From Bryobacterales bacterium (GTDB lineage: Bacteria; Acidobacteriota; Terriglobia; Bryobacterales; UBA6623): 64,000 nt of DNA. How positions within the stretch are numbered: the first letter of the stretch is position 1; each line of letters opens with the position of its first letter. This document shows, piece after piece, positions 55,174 to 63,871 of this stretch. The DNA lies in the NCBI GenBank assembly GCA_026713545.1, contig JAPOOG010000034.1, positions 17,788 to 81,787 of the forward strand. Direction: 5' to 3'. Under the pieces are notes generated by a model. It saw only the letters and a list, made by a program, of their open reading frames with translations, was not told the origin of the DNA and searched no databases. The position numbers and the translations under genes were made by a program.

Positions 55174-56910
55174 ATGTCCAAGTTTCTTCTCGGCATCGTT
55201 ACCGGCATTCTGCTCACGTTCTTCATGGCGGTCTTCGTGGTGGTGCTGATCGCCTCGCTCAGCCCGGGTCAGCCGTCCGTTCAGAAGGACTCCATTCTGA
55301 CGATGCGCCTGCGAGGCGACATCCCCGAACACGCCGCGAGCGAATTCAGCATTCAATGGCTTCGCCACGGACCTCCCCCGACTCTCCTCGATCTCCGGAA
55401 CGCTCTCAAGGAAGCCGCAGACGACGAACGCATCTCCGCTCTGGTCCTGCAGAGCGGTGGCCTCGGGACGGGATGGGCGAAGGCTGAGGAAATCCGATAC
55501 GGCATCGAGAATTTCAAGAAGTCGGGCAAGCCTGTGGTCGCCCTGTTGGACAACGCCGGCACGATCGACTATTTCGTTTCCAGCAGCGCCGACGAAATAT
55601 TCATGGTCCCCGAAGCCATTCTCGACATGAAGGGCCTGCGCGCCGAGGTGAGCTTCTACGCCGACACTCTCGAGAAGCTGGGCATCGAAGCAGAGGTGGA
55701 GCGCATCGGCAAGTACAAGAGCGCCGCGGAGCCGTTCTCCCGTTCGTCGATGTCCGACGAGTATCGCGAGGTCGTCAATTCCGTGCTAGACGACCTTTAT
55801 ACGAGATTTATCGCAACGGTAGCGAAGTCACGTGAAAAGCCGGACGATGCCTTCCGCGCGTTGCTGGACGAGGGACCATTTCTTTCATCAGACGCCGTCG
55901 AGGCAGGACTCATCGACGGGTTGAAGTACGAAGATCAGTTCAGAGAATACGTCAAGGAAAAGCTGGAACAAGAGGAGTGGCGGGAAGTCACGTTCTCGGA
56001 CTACCGACGGTCTATGGAGAGCACCACCGGCTTCGGAGGCGACGACCAGATCGCGGTAGCCTACGCAGTCGGTGACATCATGTCGGGCAACAGTGAAGTC
56101 GACCCCTTCCTTGACGCACGGATTCTGGGCGACGAGAGCTTCGCAAAAACCCTGCGTGAGGTGCGGGAGAATGACAACGTCAAGGCGGTCATCCTACGGG
56201 TGAACTCGCCGGGCGGGGACGCTTTCGCTTCGGACCGCATGTGGAGAGAAGTGAATCTGCTGCGGGAGAAAAAACCTCTGGTGGTATCGATGTCGAACGT
56301 GGCGGCGTCGGGGGGGTATTACATCGCGATGGCCCAAGCTCCGGTGGTGGCTTATCCCGGCACGTTCACCGGCTCGATCGGCGTCATCTACGGCAAGATG
56401 AACCTGCGAGGTCTTTATGACAAGATCGGCGTAAAAAAAGAGATTCTCACACGGGGTCGTTTCGCCGCCATCGATAGCGACTACCGCCCTCTCACAAGGG
56501 AAGAACGAGCGAAGCTGCGTCACGAAATCCAAGCGGTGTACAAGACTTTCGTGCAGAAAGTGGCGGACTCGCGGGAGCGCTCATGGGACGAGATTGACGA
56601 GGTCGCGCAGGGGCGGGTCTGGGTCGGCAATCAGGCATACGAAAAGGGGCTGGTCGACGAACTCGGCGGGTTCGATCGGGCCATCGAGTTGGCGCAGCAA
56701 GCAGCCGAACTGCAGGACGGAGAGTACCGGCTCGTTCCCTACCCTGCTCCCCAGCAACTTATCGAGGCCCTTTTCGATGTAGACAGATTTGCCTGGAAGG
56801 GTTCCCTCAGACTGCCTTCGAACTTGAACCCGAGGCGCTTCGCGATCTCTCCATCCCTGATCGAGGGCGGTGTTCTGCGGCTCGCTCCCTACACGATCAC
56901 TGTCCAGTAG
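55174..56910 (+). CDS. sppA: signal peptide peptidase SppA, long (67K) type
   Basis: 578 residues. N-terminal membrane anchor LLGIVTGILLTFFMAVFVVVL. Two clp-like S49 domains: the N-terminal half holds the general-base Lys in RIGKYKSAAEPFSR, and the C-terminal half the nucleophile Ser in VAASGGYYIAMA, as in E. coli SppA. FTGSIGVIYGKMNLRGLYDKIG is the conserved downstream stretch. It degrades cleaved signal peptides in the membrane. Monocistronic; the convergent LmbE gene ends 1 bp away. Confidence 0.93.
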   Translation: MSKFLLGIVTGILLTFFMAVFVVVLIASLSPGQPSVQKDSILTMRLRGDIPEHAASEFSIQWLRHGPPPTLLDLRNALKEAADDERISALVLQSGGLGTGWAKAEEIRYGIENFKKSGKPVVALLDNAGTIDYFVSSSADEIFMVPEAILDMKGLRAEVSFYADTLEKLGIEAEVERIGKYKSAAEPFSRSSMSDEYREVVNSVLDDLYTRFIATVAKSREKPDDAFRALLDEGPFLSSDAVEAGLIDGLKYEDQFREYVKEKLEQEEWREVTFSDYRRSMESTTGFGGDDQIAVAYAVGDIMSGNSEVDPFLDARILGDESFAKTLREVRENDNVKAVILRVNSPGGDAFASDRMWREVNLLREKKPLVVSMSNVAASGGYYIAMAQAPVVAYPGTFTGSIGVIYGKMNLRGLYDKIGVKKEILTRGRFAAIDSDYRPLTREERAKLRHEIQAVYKTFVQKVADSRERSWDEIDEVAQGRVWVGNQAYEKGLVDELGGFDRAIELAQQAAELQDGEYRLVPYPAPQQLIEALFDVDRFAWKGSLRLPSNLNPRRFAISPSLIEGGVLRLAPYTITVQ

Positions 56911-56911
56911 G

Positions 56912-57817
56912 TCAGCGGTACGACGCAGGAATCCGGTACTCGGCCCCTGCGTAGCGAAACTCTTCGGCCGCTTGGAAGTCAGTACCTTCGGCGGAAAGCT
57001 GCGCCAAACCGCGAACCCGCTCCTCGACCAGCTTATTGATCGACGCCTCGTCCACTCTGTCGAGCAGCGGCAACCGCCGATCGGTGGAATCGAGCCGCTG
57101 TTTCAGCCTCATTGCGACGCTGTGATTGATGGTCTTCAGCGCCTGGGCGGCTTTGATCTTCTTTTCGAGCGTGCCAGAGATATCGGTCATCTTCGGCTGC
57201 GGCACAAAGGTCGCCGTGGACTCGGGCTCACGCCGCGCAGGGTCCACCAGCGGAGCGAAGTAATAGACCTCCGGAGTCACGTGCGCGCCCAGGTTGACGT
57301 CCTTCATGGCGGGCAGATAATTCTTGAACGCCGCCGCACGCCAGGCGTCTTCCGCGGCACGTCCGCCGTAGTAGCGGTCATGATTACGGTCGTACTGCGT
57401 GTGCGGGTTCGGAATGAACAGCACGCGCGGCTTGTGGACCCGGATGTAATAGGCCAATCTGTCGCGCATCGTCGTGAACGGCACGTCGCGGAAATCCGAT
57501 GACCGAAAGCCGAGCGAAATAACCTTGTTGATGCCCAGGATCTTCGCGGCCGCCTCGCTTTCCTGCTTCGTCCGCAGCGCGGTCTCCTCAGGCGGCAGGT
57601 CCCAGGAGTCTTTCTCATCGTTCCCGATGCGGATCAGGATCGCGTCCATGCCGTCCTCGACCATCTTTGCCACCGTGCCGCCGGCGTGCAGCACGTAGTT
57701 GCTCGCGTCGGAGGTGATGACGACGACCGTATTGTTCGTCTCGCCGATCTGAGCCGTAAGCGGCGCCAGAGCGGCGAGGAATACGAGGGATACGAACGCC
57801 AGGATGCGTCGGGTCAT
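56912..57817 (-). CDS. LmbE/PIG-L-type protein with altered metal site
   Basis: 301 residues; ATG overlaps the upstream gene stop (ATGA, 57814-57817). Signal peptide LAFVSLVFLAALAPLTAQ. The fold of the family is recognisable: VVVITSDASNYVLHAGGTVA at the first loop, NDEKDSW, IPNPHTQYDRNHDRYYGGR and a C-terminal helical part. At the position of the usual AHPDD motif stands SDASN (residues 36-40), so the first metal ligands and catalytic Asp are replaced, while the later His-Asp-His stretch remains. Probably not a normal deacetylase; third copy of a tandem set. Confidence 0.75.
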   Translation of the reverse strand: MTRRILAFVSLVFLAALAPLTAQIGETNNTVVVITSDASNYVLHAGGTVAKMVEDGMDAILIRIGNDEKDSWDLPPEETALRTKQESEAAAKILGINKVISLGFRSSDFRDVPFTTMRDRLAYYIRVHKPRVLFIPNPHTQYDRNHDRYYGGRAAEDAWRAAAFKNYLPAMKDVNLGAHVTPEVYYFAPLVDPARREPESTATFVPQPKMTDISGTLEKKIKAAQALKTINHSVAMRLKQRLDSTDRRLPLLDRVDEASINKLVEERVRGLAQLSAEGTDFQAAEEFRYAGAEYRIPASYR

Positions 57818-58746
57818 TTGGCCTCCACGTTGTCGTCAAGAAACTCTTCCAGGCCCGGCAGGGGGTAGAACTCGCCCATGTAGTAATAGTCTTCACCGTA
57901 CTTGACGTTCGCCTCCTTGCCCCAGCGCCTCGAAATCCAGTTCATGTGCCATTCGATCATCATGTTGCCGGCGGTGGTATCGTCATCGACGTCCTCGAGA
58001 TCGGGCAAGTAGAGCCCCTGCTGCGCCAAGCGGGTTCTCGTGGCGCGCGCACCGCCGGGGTTCGCATAGACGTGCTGATGGGCATGGATGGCCTTTTCCT
58101 TGACCTTGACCTGTTCCTCGGTCATCTCCAGGATGACGTTCGGACGGTGGCCGCGCCCCCAGTCGAGGCGGGCCTTGCCAAAGTAGTGATACGTTTCGTG
58201 GGGCTCGACGCCCATCTCGAAATGCTCAGGATGCACGTTGCGATAGCCCGCCAGCCAGTAGGCCTCTTCGTAATTCCATGACAGGTTCCTGTGACCCGGG
58301 TTCTTCTGGTAATGCTCCCAGGCGTTGTGTCCCGCAACGGCATCCGGCTTGTACTTGCGAACCAGGAAGATCAACTGCTCACGCTGGTCATTGAGCGCAT
58401 ACGGGGTCTCGAAGTTGTTGCGCCAGTTCAGGTTGATGACATGATCCTCCATTCCCAGGATGCGGAGGGCATCATAGGTTTCCTTGAGGTTGACCATGTC
58501 GTTGCGCGGAAAGCCCAGGCGGCCGTCTTTCTCATCGTTGGTCCCGCGCACGTAGTAGGCCTTGTAGCCGTCGGCGATGAATCGCAGAATCACACCGGCA
58601 AGGCCGTAGTCGGTGGTGTGATCGTCGTGATGAGGCTGCGCTACCAGCAAGACTTTGCCCGGCGGCGGATCAACAAGCGGCAGGTCCGCGGCTGACAAGA
58701 CACCGCATATGCCCAGTAGAACGATTGAAAGAGTGAAACGGTTCAT
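57814..58746 (-). CDS. PIG-L (LmbE-type) deacetylase, exported
   Basis: 310 residues from ATG 58746 (a TTG three codons earlier is less likely). TACAAT lies about 32 nt upstream. Signal MNRFTLSIVLLGICGVLSA. The metal and catalytic motif is LVAQPHHDDHTTDYG (variant of AHPDDE); NDEKDGRLGFPRNDM and VAGHNAWEHYQKNPGHRN supply the distal His. PIG-L enzymes remove N-acetyl groups from amino sugars; substrate unknown. Closest relative is the upstream gene at 58799. Confidence 0.85.
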   Translation of the reverse strand: MNRFTLSIVLLGICGVLSAADLPLVDPPPGKVLLVAQPHHDDHTTDYGLAGVILRFIADGYKAYYVRGTNDEKDGRLGFPRNDMVNLKETYDALRILGMEDHVINLNWRNNFETPYALNDQREQLIFLVRKYKPDAVAGHNAWEHYQKNPGHRNLSWNYEEAYWLAGYRNVHPEHFEMGVEPHETYHYFGKARLDWGRGHRPNVILEMTEEQVKVKEKAIHAHQHVYANPGGARATRTRLAQQGLYLPDLEDVDDDTTAGNMMIEWHMNWISRRWGKEANVKYGEDYYYMGEFYPLPGLEEFLDDNVEAK

Positions 58747-58798
58747 GAGAGTCAATCGGAACGATCTCGGACGCCGATTGTAACACGCCCTGGGAACT

Positions 58799-59722
58799 CT
58801 ACCGGGTTTCTATGTTTTCCCCAAAAAAGCCCTTCAGCCCCGGCAGTTCATAGAACTCATCCATGAAGTAGTACTCCTCGCCGAACTCGACTCCGGCGTG
58901 CGATCCATGAAGCCGTGAAACGTGCTCCATGGACCAGTTCGCCGTAAGGACAGCGATCTCCTGATCGTCGAGATTCTCGAATTCCGGGACGTACAAGTTC
59001 ATCCGGGCAAGCTGCCTCCGCAGAGACCGTGCCCCCGCCGGGTGGGCACGGACGTTGCGGTGAAGCTGAAACGCGGTCTCCTTGCGCTTCTGCTGGTCCG
59101 CGTTGAACTCCATCACGATATTCGGCCTGTGGCCCAGCCCCCAGGTCAGACGCGCCTTGCCGTAGAAGTAGGAGGCGGCGTGGGGCTCGACACCCATCTC
59201 GAAATGCTCGGGATGCGCGTTGCGCAGCCCCGCCAACAAGATGGCCTCCTCCAGCATCCAACCCACGTTCCGGTGCCCGGCGTTCTTTTGATAGTGCTCC
59301 CAGGGGTTGTGGCCGAGGATCACGTCAGGCTTGTACTTGCGAATCAGAAAAATCAACTGCTCGCGCAGGTCGTTGAGCGCATACCCCGACTCGAAGTTGT
59401 TGCGCCAGTTGAGACTGATAACCTTCTCCATGCCGAGGACGGCGATCGCCTCTTTGGTCTCCCGCTCGTTGATCATGTCATTGCGGGGGTAGCCGTGGCG
59501 GCCGTCTTTCTCGTCGTTGCTGGCTCGAATGTAGATTGCGCGAAAACCTTCGTCGACCAGGCGCGCGATCAGCCCCGCCATGCCGTAATCCGTCGAATGG
59601 TCGTCATGATGGGGCTGCGGGACCAGCAGCACCTTGCCCGGCGGCGTTTCGCCGGCCGGCAAGTCGGCGGCGGCGAGCGGAGCCAGCGCGGCCATGACCA
59701 GAAGGGCCAACAGGCAAGTCAT
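58799..59722 (-). CDS. PIG-L (LmbE-type) deacetylase, exported
   Basis: 307 residues; start chosen at ATG 59722 (MTCLLALLVMAALAPLAAA) because TAGAAT ends 10 nt before it, whereas the in-frame ATG 59734 overlaps that box and a farther one at 59848 directly abuts the sulfatase gene. Metal motif LVPQPHHDDHSTDYG and ILGHNPWEHYQKNAGHRN match the downstream copy, to which it is highly similar throughout. Signal peptide present. With a sulfatase upstream, removal of N-acetyl and sulfate groups from one glycan is possible. Confidence 0.86.
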   Translation of the reverse strand: MTCLLALLVMAALAPLAAADLPAGETPPGKVLLVPQPHHDDHSTDYGMAGLIARLVDEGFRAIYIRASNDEKDGRHGYPRNDMINERETKEAIAVLGMEKVISLNWRNNFESGYALNDLREQLIFLIRKYKPDVILGHNPWEHYQKNAGHRNVGWMLEEAILLAGLRNAHPEHFEMGVEPHAASYFYGKARLTWGLGHRPNIVMEFNADQQKRKETAFQLHRNVRAHPAGARSLRRQLARMNLYVPEFENLDDQEIAVLTANWSMEHVSRLHGSHAGVEFGEEYYFMDEFYELPGLKGFFGENIETR

Positions 59723-59848
59723 AAGCGCGTTCATTCTAACATCGGCAGCGGAATACTTCTGATTGCGGGCATGCTCAAACAACGGCATCGCTTGAAAGTG
59801 CCGTTTCGGCAGCAGCCGGAATCCCACCTCCAACCCTTGGATTTCCAT

Positions 59849-61474
59849 CTAGCGCAGTACCAGCTTCGTCTCGGCGCTTTCGTTGAAGCCGATGCGGATA
59901 GCTTTAGCCCTGAGAGCGGTTCCACTTTCGAGCTTCAGCTCGCTTCCGTAGAGCAGCCAGCGGGCATCATCGCCTGAATCGGTGGTGTAGCCGATGGATG
60001 CGCCCTCGGTGGCGCAACGGATCTTGACCGTCGAGCCAGCCCGGGTGATCTCAGGAGCGGCCGTCGTATCGTACTTGCCGCCCGGGCGCATCCGCTCCAT
60101 CAGTTCGGGTTCGGGGATCAACCCGAGGTCCTTTGTGCTCTTGCGCCAATGCTCATGCTCGGCCCGAAGCCGCAAAAGCACATCCTGGTGCTCGGGCGAG
60201 TCGGCCAAGTTGTTCACCTCGTGCGGATCGGACTCCGTGTCATACAGCTCCTCCACCGGCTTTGTTTGGCTGAAGAAGATCTTCCTTGAGCCATCGAGCT
60301 TGCCTTCGGCGTGCAGACGCCGCCACTCCTTCATCGTCGGCATCTCGTCCATGTAATTGATGTGCTGGGCGTAAGTGACCTCGGGCATGTAGTTGCGGAG
60401 GTACTTGTAGCGCTTGTCGCGCACGGCCCGGATCAGGTCGTAGGCCTCGTCCATGCGATCGCGCGCAGCATAGACGTACTCGCGCACCGGGGCTTTCCGC
60501 TCACCCAAAAACGGCTGGCCCTGCAAGTGTGAAGGCACGGCCACGCCGGCCAGCGACAGCACGGTCGGACCGAAATCGATGAAGCTCACGAGATCGTCGA
60601 CCGTAGACCCCGGTTCGAGCACGCCCGGCCATCGAATCACCAGCGGCACGTGGATACCCGAGTCATAGATCCAGCGCTTGGCGCGGGGCAATCCCCGTCC
60701 ATGATCGCCCCAAAAGAAGACGATCGTGTCGTCCGCCAAGCCATCCTCTTCAAGCTGGCGGAGGATGTCGGCCAGCTGCATGTCCATGGCGGTGATGTTG
60801 TCGTGGTAGGTTGCCCAGTCCTTGCGAACAACGGGTGTGTCGGGATAGTAGGGCGGCAGTTCGGCTCTGTCCGGATCGTGGCGCATCTCAGGCGGGACGC
60901 GACCTCCGCCGCGTTCACGGCGTCTTTCGGGCATGCGGATCGAGCTTTCGTGAGAAACGGTGAGGTTGAAGACGGCGAAGAACGGTTGATCTTTCGCGCG
61001 GTTCCGCCAATGAGCTTGCCGGCTCGATTCGTCCCACGCGGTGAACGGCGGCTCGAACTGGTAGTCGGTCTTCGAGTTGTTCGTGCAGTAGTATCCGGCG
61101 GCCCGGAGATATTCCGGGAAGCACTTGACCTGCGGCGGCGGCACGGATCGAGACCGCATGTGCATGGCGCCGATCGTCGTCGGGTACATGCCGGTGATGA
61201 TCGCCGAGCGGCTCGGCGCGCAGACGCCCGAAACCGAGAAGCAGCGCGTGTAGCGAGCGCCCTCGGCAGCCAAATGGTCGATGTTGGGGCTCGTAGCGTA
61301 GGCGTCGCCGTAGCAGCCCAAGTCCGGGCTGATGTCCTCGCAACTGATCCACAGAATGTTCGACCTGGAAACGCTCCGCCCCCAAGCGGGAGCAAGCAGT
61401 CCCGCCGCAGCTACCGTAGCGGCGCCTCCCAGGAATTGACGGCGCGATGATCGCAATTCAGATGAAGTGGTCAT
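59849..61474 (-). CDS. sulfatase, exported, with C-terminal accessory domain
   Basis: 541 residues from ATG 61474. Twin-arginine-like signal SSRRQFLGGAATVAAAGLLA. Active site VCAPSRSAIITGMYP (C-x-P-x-R, formylglycine), metal Asp in WISCEDISPDLG, VFFWGDHGRG. After residue 470 a separate small beta-domain follows (AGSTVKIRCATEGASIGYTT, GTALRAKAIRIGFNES), resembling the chitobiase/Fn3-associated C-terminal domain. Organic sulfate ester hydrolase. First gene of the unit leading into the LmbE genes. Confidence 0.9.
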   Translation of the reverse strand: MTTSSELRSSRRQFLGGAATVAAAGLLAPAWGRSVSRSNILWISCEDISPDLGCYGDAYATSPNIDHLAAEGARYTRCFSVSGVCAPSRSAIITGMYPTTIGAMHMRSRSVPPPQVKCFPEYLRAAGYYCTNNSKTDYQFEPPFTAWDESSRQAHWRNRAKDQPFFAVFNLTVSHESSIRMPERRRERGGGRVPPEMRHDPDRAELPPYYPDTPVVRKDWATYHDNITAMDMQLADILRQLEEDGLADDTIVFFWGDHGRGLPRAKRWIYDSGIHVPLVIRWPGVLEPGSTVDDLVSFIDFGPTVLSLAGVAVPSHLQGQPFLGERKAPVREYVYAARDRMDEAYDLIRAVRDKRYKYLRNYMPEVTYAQHINYMDEMPTMKEWRRLHAEGKLDGSRKIFFSQTKPVEELYDTESDPHEVNNLADSPEHQDVLLRLRAEHEHWRKSTKDLGLIPEPELMERMRPGGKYDTTAAPEITRAGSTVKIRCATEGASIGYTTDSGDDARWLLYGSELKLESGTALRAKAIRIGFNESAETKLVLR

Positions 61475-61899
61475 GGGCTGTCCTGGACGAAGGCCTGCAC
61501 TCTGCGGGGCTGCTCTTGCCGCCTTGGTTCACAGCGGCGCGTTAGCATTGTGAAGAATCCCGCCCGCCGACCGCAACCGAGTTGCCTGACCCGTCCTGCT
61601 CCATGGGTGGAGTCTGCGAGCAACTCGGGGTCGGCCCGCCGTGCGAGACTCCGGCGTTCGCCCCATCCCGTGGCCGAGCGCAAACCGCTGGCAGGTCGCA
61701 GCATGCCCCGTGAGCGGAGCCGGGACCGGAGACAACTCCGCGTCCAGGTCATGCCTTCTATCGCCCTTACACGCATCTTCAACGACCGCCTACCAATCGC
61801 AGTACCAGGGATCATCCCGGGAGTGTCACCGCAATCACGAAAGTTCCCCTGTTTGTGCAATCCGGAACGTTCTCCTTTCTGAACATGGTTTCATGTTTC
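61475..61899. other. intergenic stretch before repeat island B
   Basis: About 425 bp without a supported gene. GC-rich, with an imperfect inverted element GAGTTGCCTGACCC..GAGCAACTCGGGGTC near 61577-61633. No promoter for the minus-strand sulfatase stands out. Confidence 0.3.
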
Positions 61900-62020
61900 A
61901 TTAGCCGTAGCGGAAGGAGTCCTGAGTGCGACGGGAGTTGCAGTGAACGGCGCTCGCCGCTAGGCCGCCCGAGAACGGCTGACGGAGCAAGGATACTGGC
62001 GCAGGACATTTTTTTACCGA

Positions 62021-62050
62021 GCAATTCCGGGCAATGCCGGGCAATTCTGA
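62021..62050 (+). repeat. 10-bp tandem repeat, three units
   Basis: AGCAATTCCG, GGCAATGCCG, GGCAATTCTG in direct succession. Directly follows the T-run module; the corresponding place in island A has only one related unit (GGAAATGGTG). Confidence 0.7.
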
Positions 62051-62105
62051 GCAGAGAAGCAGCGACTCGTCGGCGGGCTCGGCGGTTCGGGCGGCGAAAA
62101 AAGCC

Positions 62106-62494
62106 GTGTTTCGTATCTCGTGATTCGTGATTCGTAACAAGCATAAAAGCCGTGTTTCGTGATTCGTGTCTCGTGAAAACCTTAAAAACAGTGGCTCGTG
62201 GCTAGTGAAAGCCTTGCAAGCCCTGATTCGTGATGCGCACGGACTTCGATATGTCGCCTGGGGGAGAAATGCAGCCTTGATCGGAGACGAATGGGTGTGA
62301 TGTCACCTCCTTGATGCGGGCAAGGATTTTTCCTTCGCACGCGCTCCCAGGTTCGCGGTGACGGGCAGTCGAACTTGATGATTTCCGTGTCACTGTCCTC
62401 ATGCTAGGCCGGCCGGGTCGGCAAAAAAAGACTGAAGGGCTTCAGTACCCACATGCAACGTTTGTGTCTCGTGTCTCGTGATTCGTGACAAACC
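62106..62494 (+). repeat. heptamer arrays H5 (five)
   Basis: 62106-62142: GTGTTTC, GTATCTC, GTGATTC, GTGATTC, GTAACAAGC. 62152-62181: GTGTTTC, GTGATTC, GTGTCTC, GTGAAAACC. 62191-62213: GTGGCTC, GTGGCTA, GTGAAAGCC. 62223-62236: CTGATTC, GTGATGC (decayed). 62464-62494: GTGTCTC, GTGTCTC, GTGATTC, GTGACAAACC. Confidence 0.85.
62424..62446 (-). terminator. terminator repeat, copy B
   Basis: Stem ACTGAAG/CTTCAGT (62431-62446) followed on the minus strand by seven T. Sequence on the T side (CATGCTAGGCCGGCC on plus) is conserved with the other copies, but the stem is not preceded by the 70 conserved bases, so only the terminator half is kept. Confidence 0.55.
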
Positions 62495-62620
62495 TTAAAG
62501 GCCGTGTTGCCGGCGCGGGGGAGGGGCGGCAGCCGACAGAAGCGAGCGCCTCGGCGACAGCGCAAGTCGAACCGGGATGATTGCCGCCTCTCCATCGTCA
62601 TGCCAGGCAGGCTGGGGCGG

Positions 62621-62720
62621 CAAAAAAGACTGAAGGGCTTCAGTATCTCTTGCCGAAGGAGAACGTTCTCGTTGACTTGCCAGGGGTACTTCTACATTGC
62701 TCCGACAAGATCCTCCCGGG
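62621..62720 (-). ncRNA. candidate small RNA ending in an intrinsic terminator, copy C
   Basis: Minus strand: about 70 conserved bases (GAGCAATGTAG, CCCCTGG, GAGAACGTTCTC, CTTCGGCAA) then the ACTGAAG/CTTCAGT stem (62629-62644) and six T. Closely similar to 29752-29850. It would be transcribed away from the transaldolase gene. Confidence 0.4.
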
Positions 62721-62728
62721 AATCCGGT

Positions 62729-62737
62729 TGGTATGAT
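62729..62737 (+). promoter_or_regulatory. extended -10 promoter of the transaldolase gene
   Basis: TGGTATGAT: TG-N-TATGAT (hexamer 62732-62737), an extended -10 box; leader to ATG 62811 of about 65 nt. Confidence 0.45.
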
Positions 62738-62810
62738 GAGGGGCTGCAATCCCAGCAATCCGTCATCACGCCTGCGGCAGACCTTCGGCGCCGTCAGCTA
62801 GAGAATTCCC

Positions 62811-63470
62811 ATGAAAATTTTCCTGGATACGGCCAACCTCGATGAACTGCGGGCCGCGGCCGCACTCGGCATCGTGGACGGTGTTACGACGAACCCGTCG
62901 CTGATCGCCAAAGAGGGCCGCTCGAACGTGGAGCAAATTCGCGCCATCTGCGAAATCGTGGACGGTGATATCAGCGCCGAGGTGGTTTCGACCGAAGCGG
63001 AAGAGATGATCCGGGAGGGCCATGAGCTGGCGGCGATCCACCCCAACGTCGTCGTCAAGTGCCCGCTGATCCCGGAGGGCATCAAAGCGACCAAGGTGCT
63101 CTCGTCGGAAGGGATCCAGGTCAACGTGACGCTTTGCTTCAGTGCGTCGCAGGCATTGCTGGCGGCAAAAGCCGGCGCCTATATCGTCAGCCCGTTCATG
63201 GGCCGCCTGGACGACATTGCGTCGGAAGGCACCGAACTCATCCGCGAGATCATCACGATCTACGAGAACTACGACTTCCCGACGCAGGTCCTGGCAGCGT
63301 CGATTCGAGGACCGATGCACGTCAAAGACGTCGCCCTGGCCGGGTCCCACATCGCGACGATGCCCGCCAAGATATTCCATCAACTCTTCAAGCACCCGCT
63401 CACCGACATCGGCCTGGAGCAGTTTCTCGCCGACTACAGGAAAACTTTGGCGGAAGTTGCCGTAGGGTGA
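62811..63470 (+). CDS. fsa: fructose-6-phosphate aldolase / small transaldolase
   Basis: 219 residues: [35 protein letters not shown], catalytic Schiff-base Lys in [31 protein letters not shown] and [10 protein letters not shown]. The length and sequence are those of the small TalC/Fsa class, which may have transaldolase or fructose-6-phosphate aldolase activity; sequence alone does not separate them. Sugar phosphate metabolism in the cytoplasm. Preceded by an extended -10 promoter and a 65-nt leader. Confidence 0.92.
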   Translation: MKIFLDTANLDELRAAAALGIVDGVTTNPSLIAKEGRSNVEQIRAICEIVDGDISAEVVSTEAEEMIREGHELAAIHPNVVVKCPLIPEGIKATKVLSSEGIQVNVTLCFSASQALLAAKAGAYIVSPFMGRLDDIASEGTELIREIITIYENYDFPTQVLAASIRGPMHVKDVALAGSHIATMPAKIFHQLFKHPLTDIGLEQFLADYRKTLAEVAVG

Positions 63471-63764
63471 GGTTGGGGAGGCGCAGCTCGCGTCCGGCAG
63501 AATTGTTCCTGGGTCATCCGCTTTCGCTGCAGGCGTTCACTTGGAAGCGGCTCCGGAAACCAATGCGGCTAGAAGATCCGGCGAAGAAACGGGTAGCCAT
63601 GCGATGTCTCAATCGTCGGGCAAGTAAGGAGCAGAGTTCTGATGCACTACGGGCGAATGCAACGGGGGGCTTGATACCGTTTTGGTGCCCATGGAACCGG
63701 TCTTGGCGGTCCGCTAGTGGAACAGAATCTGCAAGTGGTTTAGAATCAAGGGAGTAACTCCCCA
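63471..63764. other. intergenic stretch before tRNA-Val
   Basis: About 294 bp without a supported gene. TAGAAT (63741-63746), 18 bp before the tRNA, is a possible -10 box for it. Confidence 0.35.
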
Positions 63765-63841
63765 GGGCGGTTAGCTCAGTTGGTTAGAGCGCCTGCCTTA
63801 CAAGCAGGAGGTCCCGAGTTCGAGTCTCGGACCGCCCACCA
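63765..63841 (+). tRNA. tRNA-Val, anticodon TAC
   Basis: Complete cloverleaf of 77 bases with encoded CCA: acceptor GGGCGGT pairs ACCGCCC, D-arm GCTC/GAGC, anticodon stem CCTGC/GCAGG with loop CTTACAA, T-arm CCGAG/CTCGG with TTCGAGT. Reads GUA and other valine codons. Confidence 0.97.
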
Positions 63842-63871
63842 TTTCACGAAATGCGTTGCAAGCCCCGGGGC

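Larger units (their letters stand above)
61900..62725. repeat. composite repeat island B
   Basis: No gene is supported. In order: a module shared with island A (61928-62020, GAACGGCGCTCGCCGCTAGG and CATTTTTTTACCG), a three-unit 10-bp tandem repeat, five heptamer arrays (62106-62494) and two copies of the terminator-bearing repeat. Compared with island A it has more heptamers and an extra terminator copy. Confidence 0.65.

Noticed and set aside
61529..61904. Small frames between the sulfatase and island B
   Set aside because: No ribosome binding sites or motifs, overlapping in several frames.
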